Shown in pieces: positions 1 through 4,410 of a stretch of DNA of 5,922 bases (position 1 is its first letter; every line of letters begins with the position of its first letter). A model generated the notes under the pieces. That model was not told where the DNA came from. It did no database searches and was given only the letters and a program-made list of their open reading frames with translations. Location of the stretch: positions 1 to 5,922 of the forward strand of contig CAJOER010000104.1 in NCBI GenBank assembly GCA_905233805.1, in the 5' to 3' direction. The translations under genes and the position numbers were made by a program. This stretch comes from an uncultured Eubacterium sp. GTDB lineage: Bacteria; Bacillota; Clostridia; Oscillospirales; Acutalibacteraceae.

Positions 1-151
1 GCGGTTTTTCCTGAAGGAAAGCAACGTATATTCCTTCATTGATGTAATGCTCCGCCACTTCAATCGCGTTCTTATCTGTAACCTTATGGCCTCCGGTATC
101 ATAATAGCACTTCTCTTTAACGCTGCCAGAAGCACCACCGTAACCGCCCAT
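1..151 (-). CDS. Glycine-rich-start hypothetical protein, 5' part only (runs off left edge)
   Basis: The first 50 codons of a gene whose remainder lies beyond the left edge. It starts at an ATG (151-149) that shares its A with the TGA of the upstream gene, so the two are probably translationally coupled. A strong AGGAGG-type site at 165-158 supports this start. The protein opens MGGYGGASGS, then has a short hydrophilic stretch (YYDTGGHKVTD) and a helix-like segment ending EHYINEGIYVAFLQEKP. No complete domain is visible. Glycine-rich openings like this are common in phage and mobile-element proteins. The pattern 'A-x(2)-YI-x-EG-x-YVAFLQE' reminds me of the start of nuclease-like domains of the CdiA C-terminal/PD-(D/E)XK type, whose catalytic residues would lie outside the window; that is a weak guess. 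The gene is co-transcribed with the DUF4417 gene and is probably accessory DNA. Confidence 0.6.
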   Translation of the reverse strand, partial: MGGYGGASGSVKEKCYYDTGGHKVTDKNAIEVAEHYINEGIYVAFLQEKP

Positions 152-609
152 CAAGCGCACCTCCTATGCCATAAATCGCTGTAGCAGGGAATCGGAATAA
201 TTCTGACACCCGGATATTTGGTGTAGATCCACTCTGGAAATCTCCCACATATTACAATCGCGTAGGGCGAAAGCGTTTGAACCAGAGTGTCCATGCCTCC
301 AATGAAAAGGCGTTTCCCCTCAGGATCATTACGTATTGTATTCGTTGTTATAGCCACCGTTGAATGGTGAGGAAGACTGTCAAAACACCAATCCCATGTG
401 TTCTCACCCGCAAACCCAGCAGTGGGAATAATATTCGGATTAATTTTTTGCATCGCATATGCCATGACACGATTTTTATAGCAGTTTCCGTTGAGATGAG
501 TGTCCGCGGCGTACTTAATCGCCTCGTACATAGAGCCTTCGGGATACTGTATGGTTTCGGGTATATCGCCGTAATATTTAAGCCACGGCGCCTTAGGTCT
601 GTTTTCCAT
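151..609 (-). CDS. Chimeric ORF: acyl-CoA synthetase N-terminus joined to DUF4417 C-terminal half
   Basis: A 152-residue protein starting at ATG 609-607, with a GGAGAAAG site at 620-613 seven bases upstream. Residues 1-37 (including PWLKYYGDIPETIQYPEGSM and the following YEAIKYAADT) resemble the N-terminus of clostridial AMP-forming long-chain acyl-CoA synthetases, where such a segment precedes a ~500-residue adenylating domain. That domain is absent here. From about residue 42 (NCYKNR) the protein instead resembles the C-terminal half of DUF4417: IIPTAGF, then the hallmark ENTWDWCFD, then VAITTN, LSPYAIVICG and a final IIPIP. DUF4417 proteins are usually over 200 residues, so their N-terminal half is missing. 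The function of DUF4417 is unknown to me; it is frequent on clostridial mobile elements. Codons before the junction (~501-484) resemble the operon to the right, while those after it are more AT-rich. It may be a real recombination product or a chimeric assembly. A synthetase function is ruled out because the catalytic domain is lacking. Confidence 0.7.
   Translation of the reverse strand: MENRPKAPWLKYYGDIPETIQYPEGSMYEAIKYAADTHLNGNCYKNRVMAYAMQKINPNIIPTAGFAGENTWDWCFDSLPHHSTVAITTNTIRNDPEGKRLFIGGMDTLVQTLSPYAIVICGRFPEWIYTKYPGVRIIPIPCYSDLWHRRCA
158..165 (-). promoter_or_regulatory. Strong ribosome binding site for the leftmost gene
   Basis: On the minus strand this reads AGGAGGTG, six bases before the ATG at 151-149. 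It lies inside the 3' end of the DUF4417 reading frame, so the leftmost gene can be initiated independently as well as by coupling across the TGATG overlap. It fixes the start of that gene. Confidence 0.75.
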
Positions 610-641
610 AATCTTTCTCCGTTTCTCACAAATTTTAGTAT

Positions 642-669
642 ATTATAATAAAATAAAACCGAAAAACAA
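642..669 (-). promoter_or_regulatory. Candidate sigma-70-type promoter for the leftward genes
   Basis: On the minus strand a perfect TATAAT lies at 647-642, with a weak -35 (TTGTTT) at 669-664 and a 16-bp spacer. This would start transcription near 635, about 26 bases before the ATG at 609. It probably is the native promoter of the acyl-CoA synthetase gene whose beginning is retained here. The -35 match is only half the consensus, so the call rests mainly on the -10 and its position. Confidence 0.45.
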
Positions 670-673
670 ACAT

Positions 674-701
674 TTGTCTAATAAGTTTATACTTATTTAA
701 T
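674..701 (+). promoter_or_regulatory. Candidate upstream promoter of the rightward operon (P1)
   Basis: TTGTCT at 674-679 and TTTAAT at 696-701 are separated by 16 bp, matching four and five of six consensus positions. The predicted start is near 708, giving a leader of about 74 bases before the ATG at 782. The spacer is almost entirely occupied by an inverted repeat (680-697), which suggests repression at this promoter. It is a candidate only, because the region is AT-rich and chance matches are easy. Confidence 0.35.
680..697. repeat. Perfect 7-bp inverted repeat, operator-like
   Basis: AATAAGT (680-686), four bases, then ACTTATT (691-697): an exact inverted repeat of 7 bp per arm. It lies between the -35 and -10 elements of candidate promoter P1 and just upstream of the -35 of the divergent leftward promoter. 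A dimeric helix-turn-helix regulator bound here would block P1 and might affect both directions. No regulator gene is present in the window, and AT-rich palindromes can arise by chance. Confidence 0.45.
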
Positions 702-703
702 AA

Positions 704-739
704 ATTATGCCGTTTTGCCCTTTAAAATGACGGCGTAAT
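704..739. repeat. Imperfect 10-bp inverted repeat in the operon leader
   Basis: ATTATGCCGT (704-713) pairs with ACGGCGTAAT (730-739) over ten positions, nine Watson-Crick and one G-T (U in RNA), around a 16-base loop. If transcription starts at P1 (near 708) only part of the left arm is in the RNA, so it is more likely a DNA-level operator or a relic than an RNA hairpin. It is not followed by a T-run on either strand, which argues against a terminator. Confidence 0.4.
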
Positions 740-754
740 GTGTTAAGATATAAA
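727..754 (+). promoter_or_regulatory. Candidate downstream promoter of the rightward operon (P2)
   Basis: ATGACG at 727-732 (four of six -35 positions) and TATAAA at 749-754 (five of six -10 positions) are 16 bp apart. Transcription would start near 761, giving a ~21-base leader that just includes the ribosome binding site at 767-772. Its -35 overlaps the right arm of the inverted repeat at 704-739. Either P1 or P2, or both, could drive the operon. Confidence 0.4.
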
Positions 755-766
755 AAGAATATTTTT

Positions 767-772
767 AAGGAT
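767..772 (+). promoter_or_regulatory. Ribosome binding site that sets the start of the membrane protein
   Basis: AAGGAT ends nine bases before the ATG at 782 (twelve before a second ATG at 785). No comparable site precedes the GTG at 740, which would add 14 mostly charged residues, so 782 is the preferred start. Confidence 0.6.
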
Positions 773-781
773 AATAAAACT

Positions 782-1456
782 ATGATGTACAAAATCAAAA
801 GAGACCCGATTGAAAAAGTGCCCAAGTGGCAGTATATATTCTGGATTATTGTAAGAATTACGATGATAGGCTGCGCTACCTATTCGTTTATTCACGGCGA
901 TTTGGTAATGGGCTTTGAAAGCGTGTTCGTTTTCATTTTCTCCCACCTCTGGGATTTGTTCCAGATTCTCGGCAACGGCTCGTTTATCGAGGACGTTCCC
1001 CCTATCGCCCAGACCGCGCTGAATTTCATTATTCTAATGGGAATTCTCTTCGGCTCTTACCTTGAATGGTTTGATAAAATCGGCTGGTACGACGAGGTTA
1101 TGCACTGCTTTACCGGTATCGTTTGCGCAATCTTCGGCTACGATTTTTCAAACGTAATTCAGAAGAGAAAAGGAAAGTGCGCGATAACCGTTTCGGCTAT
1201 GTTCGGGCTTATGTTCGCCTGCACAATCGCGGTCGGCTGGGAGTTTTACGAGTTCCTTATGGATACCATCCACGGAACCAACCTTCAGCTCGCCAAAGAG
1301 GGCGTTGAAACCGCTATGTACGACCTTTCAAAATATCATAACGAATACGGCTACCTCGGGCTTGTTGACTCGATGACCGATATGATGCTCAACTCAATCG
1401 GCGGCGTAATCGGTATGATAGGTATGATAATATACAGAAAAAAACACGATGATTAA
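782..1456 (+). CDS. DUF2238/YjdF-like integral membrane protein
   Basis: A 224-residue, strongly hydrophobic protein with about six membrane segments (roughly residues 17-37, 41-56, 76-95, 106-121, 134-152 and 202-217) and no separate signal peptide. Three conserved-looking patches match the DUF2238 (YjdF-like) family as I know it: YDEVMHCFTG (103-112), GWEFYEFLMD (152-161) and DSMTDMMLNSIGG (196-208). Their buried His, Glu and Asp residues could bind a metal or take part in catalysis, but no biochemical role is established that I can name. The ATG at 782 is chosen because AAGGAT lies nine bases upstream; a GTG at 740 would extend the frame without a ribosome site. It is the first gene of the operon and its last 8 bases overlap the next start codon, so expression is coupled. 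A role in uptake or membrane housing of the pathway is only a guess. Confidence 0.75.
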   Translation: MMYKIKRDPIEKVPKWQYIFWIIVRITMIGCATYSFIHGDLVMGFESVFVFIFSHLWDLFQILGNGSFIEDVPPIAQTALNFIILMGILFGSYLEWFDKIGWYDEVMHCFTGIVCAIFGYDFSNVIQKRKGKCAITVSAMFGLMFACTIAVGWEFYEFLMDTIHGTNLQLAKEGVETAMYDLSKYHNEYGYLGLVDSMTDMMLNSIGGVIGMIGMIIYRKKHDD

Positions 1457-2238
1457 TAAAGAGATTGAACTCATAGGCGTTGACCTTGACGGAACGCTTC
1501 TGACCGACGAAAAAACGCTCTGCCCCGGCGCGGAAGAAACGCTTAAAAGAGCGAAGGATAAGGGAATACACATAGTCCCGATAACGGGAAGGCCGTTTCA
1601 GGGCGTGCCCGAGTGCGTAAAGGCGCTCGAGTCGGTCGATTATTTTATCTGCTCAAACGGCGCGTGCATAATAGACGCCAAGACGAAAGAGGGCGTTTAT
1701 AACTTTTCAATGTCAAACGAAAAAAGCCGCGAGGCCGTTTTGCGACGGCGTATGCTATACCGAGCAGGAAATCCTCGATTCCTATATCGGCTGTTTCCGC
1801 GGCTCGCCTATCGAAGAATATCTTCTTTCAACCCGCGTTGTAATTGACAGCATCGAAGCGCTTTTTACAAAAATGAATAAGCGCGCGGACGAGTTTTTCG
1901 TAAGCAGCGCAGATAAGGCGGAGCAGGAAAAAATCTCCGCCGCGCTCGACGCCCTCGGCGGAGTTCAGTACTGGTATTATGACGATAAATATATCGAAAT
2001 TACGAGAGAGGGCTGCGACAAGGGCTCCGCGCTTGAAGCAATCTGCCGTCATCTCGGCGTAAATATTGAAAACACTATGGCGTTCGGCGACGGTGACAAC
2101 GACCTCTTTTTCCTTGAAAAGGCGGGAGTTGCCGTGGCTATGGAAAACGCCTTCCCCTCAGTAAAAGCAAAAGCGGATATTATAGCTAAAAGCAATAACG
2201 ATAACGGCGTGTGCGAAATGATTGAGGAGTTATTATGA
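1449..2238 (+). pseudogene. Cof-type HAD-superfamily phosphatase, split by a one-base frameshift
   Basis: Two frames together make one Cof/YidA-type HAD phosphatase of about 262 residues, close to the family's usual ~270. The first frame runs 1449-1847 and is genuine up to about 1739. The second is genuine from about 1738-1741 to the stop at 2236-2238. Part one has motif I DLDGT (nucleophile D12, acid D14) and motif II ITGRP (T46). Part two has a cap domain from CDGVCYTEQ, the motif III lysine in DKGSAL (K191 in corrected numbering) and motif IV GDGDND (213-218). Removing one T from TTTT at 1738-1741 joins the parts as ...SREAV-CDGVC.... Family members hydrolyse small phosphomonoesters such as sugar phosphates. 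The start overlaps the previous gene by 8 bp and the stop overlaps the next by 4 bp (ATGA). All catalytic motifs are intact, so the break is recent or a sequencing error. The internal ATG at 1873 lacks a good ribosome site. Confidence 0.85.
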
Positions 2239-3608
2239 AAATAAATCTTGAAAAAGCCGTGCGCTTACAGACCTTTAAGGGCTGGGGAACCTCCGCTTGC
2301 TGGTGGGCGCAGTCCGTCAGCGACGAAAAGACTCAAAAAGAACTTGCCGAACTGCTTTACGGTGACGGCGGGCTTAAGCTCAATATCTACCGCTACAATA
2401 TCGGCGCGGGCTTTGACGAGGAGCTTAACCGCGTTGAAAACCCGTGGCGCAAAACCGAGTCTTTTATGCTCTATGACAGGGAAACCGAGGAGCGCAGCTG
2501 GGATTTTTCAAGGGATAAAAACGCCGTTTCTGTAATGAAAAAATGCCTTGATACGGGGAACGTTGACACATTAATTTTATTTTGCAACTCCCCGCATTAT
2601 TCACTCTGCGCGAGCGGTCAGGCGTCGGGAAGCCTTCTTCCCCATACCTGCAACCTCCCGAAAATGAACTATAAAAAATTCGTCGGTTACGTGCTCGACG
2701 TGACTCAGCATTTTCTCGATGAGGGCTTCCCCGTGAATTACATAAGCCCGATAAACGAGCCGCAGTGGAAGTGGGGCGGAGCCCACGTCTGGCAGGAGGG
2801 CTGCCACTATGAGCTTTGCGAGGTAATCGAGATTTACCGCCTTTTCGCCGAAGAGATTTTAAGGCGCAAAATGCCCGTATTTCTCTACGGCCCCGAAAGC
2901 GGCGCAATGCTTGAGGACACGCCCGACTACCTCAAAGCCCTGACGGAGGACGAGCTTATTATGAAGGTGCTCCCCGTCTTTGCCTACCACTCTTACCACG
3001 CAGACGAGCGCCCCGAGGACAGGTACGAATTTAAAGAAAAGCTCGTAAAGCCCCATCCGGAGCTTCGCTTTGATATGAGCGAGTGGTGCGAGCTTCCTAA
3101 TATGAGCCACACAAAGAATTTCAAGGGCGCTCTTATTACCGCCCGTATAATCGGACAGGACATAGTTTACGGCGGCGCCGAAAGCTGGACTACTTGGGTT
3201 GCCGCTAACAATATACATATTAAAGAGGACGGCTTTGATTACAGCGACGCCATACTCAGCGGCAACGTTGATTTTACCGAATGGACGGTAAACGAGCGGT
3301 TTTACGGCGTTGCGCACTATACGAAGCATATCCCCGTCGGCTCCGTTCCGCTTGATTTCGGGTTCAGGCCGAGTATTGACAACAACGACTTCAACGTCTT
3401 CGCCTTTGAAACGCCAAGCGGCGAAAAAGTCCTCGTCTGCGTAAACGAGGGCGCGGAAAATGAAATAGAAATCTGCGGAGATTATAATACAACCAGTATA
3501 ATTATGTCGACGCAGGATGTAAAAGAGGAAACTGTTTTCGAGGGTAAATTCAAAAGCAAAATTAATGTCCCCGAAAATTCAATTATAACTGTTACGGTTA
3601 AGGAGTGA
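2235..3608 (+). CDS. GH30-family glycoside hydrolase, predicted cytoplasmic
   Basis: A 457-residue retaining glycosidase of the clan GH-A (beta/alpha)8 type. The N-terminus FKGWGTSACWWAQ (14-26) is the characteristic first strand of GH30 enzymes, especially the endo-beta-1,6-galactanase-like ones. The acid/base is E175 in SPINEP (171-176) and the nucleophile is E283 in FDMSEW (279-284), about 108 residues apart as expected. Other barrel landmarks are LNIYRYNIGAG (49-59), CNSPHY (117-122), AYHSYH (250-255) and ESWTTWVAAN (316-325). Residues ~370-457 form the small beta-sandwich side domain. No signal peptide is present, so it probably acts in the cytoplasm on an imported small glycoside rather than on a polymer. 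The start overlaps the HAD stop as ATGA and is preceded by GAGGAG at 2224-2229. The exact specificity (galactoside, glucoside, xyloside or fucoside) cannot be told. Confidence 0.85.
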   Translation: MKINLEKAVRLQTFKGWGTSACWWAQSVSDEKTQKELAELLYGDGGLKLNIYRYNIGAGFDEELNRVENPWRKTESFMLYDRETEERSWDFSRDKNAVSVMKKCLDTGNVDTLILFCNSPHYSLCASGQASGSLLPHTCNLPKMNYKKFVGYVLDVTQHFLDEGFPVNYISPINEPQWKWGGAHVWQEGCHYELCEVIEIYRLFAEEILRRKMPVFLYGPESGAMLEDTPDYLKALTEDELIMKVLPVFAYHSYHADERPEDRYEFKEKLVKPHPELRFDMSEWCELPNMSHTKNFKGALITARIIGQDIVYGGAESWTTWVAANNIHIKEDGFDYSDAILSGNVDFTEWTVNERFYGVAHYTKHIPVGSVPLDFGFRPSIDNNDFNVFAFETPSGEKVLVCVNEGAENEIEICGDYNTTSIIMSTQDVKEETVFEGKFKSKINVPENSIITVTVKE

Positions 3609-3612
3609 TTCT

Positions 3613-4410
3613 ATGATTACGAACAAAAACATTGTACTTACGGGCGCGTCAAGCGGAATCGGCTTTGAGGTTTTAAAGCTTCTCGTCAAGGGCGACGGCA
3701 ATAAAATCCTTGCCCCCTCGCTCAATTCCGTTGAAAAGCTCACCGGCTTTGCCGACAACGTTATCCCCATGGACGTTGACGTCGGCTCAAAGGAGGGCGT
3801 TGACTCAATCTTTGAAAAGGCAGCCGAGGTTTTCGGCGGCGAAAAGATTGACCTCTTCTATGCCAACGCGGGCTTCCCGTATTTCGAGGAATTCAATTAT
3901 ACCGACTGGGACAGAATTGAAAGAATTTTCAACGTAAACACCCTGTCCCCGATATACACCTACGCAAAGTACAGAGAACACCTTGACGGAAGAGAGGGCA
4001 TCCTCGCCTACACAATTTCTGCAATAGGCCAGATGGCTATGCCCGGCTACGCGCTTTATTCCGCGAGCAAGTTCGGTCTTCAGGGCTTCCAGGAGGCAAT
4101 CCGCGTTGAAAGGGATAATAAGAATATGCAGCTCACCTGCCTTTATCCCGTAGCAACCGACACTAATTTCTTTAAGGTTGCCGCCGACGGAGTTGAATTT
4201 GAAAAGCCCTTCCCCGTTCAGCAGCCCGACGTAGTCGCAAGAAAAATGGTTGCGGGTATAGAAAAGGGTAAAAAGTTCGTATCCCCCTGCGGCCTCTTCG
4301 CGCTCTCGAAGGTGCTTATGGGAATCTGCCCTCCCGTCAGAACCGTTTACTGGAATCTTGAAAACAAGAAGCTCGAACGCTTCAAGGCAAAGATTAAAGG
4401 AGATAAATAA
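3613..4410 (+). CDS. Classical short-chain dehydrogenase/reductase (SDR)
   Basis: A 265-residue NAD(P)-dependent oxidoreductase with a single Rossmann domain. It has the cofactor motif TGASSGIG (10-17), NAG (85-87), a structural Asn at N109 (NVNT), catalytic S136 (TISAIG) and the YSASK motif with Y149 and K153. After K153 the sequence FGLQGFQEAIRVE is typical of classical SDRs, and the acid D53/D55 region (MDVDV) marks the adenine pocket. The C-terminal ~65 residues form the variable substrate loop and a basic tail. SDRs of this kind interconvert ketones and secondary alcohols; the substrate is not readable. The start lies 4 bases after the GH30 stop, with TAAGGAG (3599-3605) inside the end of GH30 serving as ribosome site. 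The stop overlaps the next start by one base (TAATG). Its place between a glycosidase and an ene-reductase suggests a step on an aglycone or an oxidised sugar. Confidence 0.9.
   Translation: MITNKNIVLTGASSGIGFEVLKLLVKGDGNKILAPSLNSVEKLTGFADNVIPMDVDVGSKEGVDSIFEKAAEVFGGEKIDLFYANAGFPYFEEFNYTDWDRIERIFNVNTLSPIYTYAKYREHLDGREGILAYTISAIGQMAMPGYALYSASKFGLQGFQEAIRVERDNKNMQLTCLYPVATDTNFFKVAADGVEFEKPFPVQQPDVVARKMVAGIEKGKKFVSPCGLFALSKVLMGICPPVRTVYWNLENKKLERFKAKIKGDK

Noticed and set aside
348..648. Frames on both strands overlapping the DUF4417 chimera
   Set aside because: They are shadows of the 609-151 gene, which has the ribosome site, promoter and recognisable domains.
704..739. Rho-independent terminator
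   Set aside because: The stem is not followed by a T-tract on either strand and lies between divergent promoters rather than after a gene.
740..781. GTG at 740 as an earlier start for the membrane protein
   Set aside because: No ribosome site precedes it and the extension is charged and unlike the family; AAGGAT before the ATG at 782 fits better.
1731..1746. Programmed ribosomal frameshift in the HAD gene
   Set aside because: GTTTTGC is not a known slippery heptamer, there is no evident stimulatory hairpin or internal Shine-Dalgarno sequence, and HAD phosphatases are not known to use recoding.
2464..3329. Minus-strand frames opposite GH30 (147 and 156 codons)
   Set aside because: Low-complexity Arg/Ser-rich or generic hydrophobic translations, antisense to a well-supported GH30 gene.
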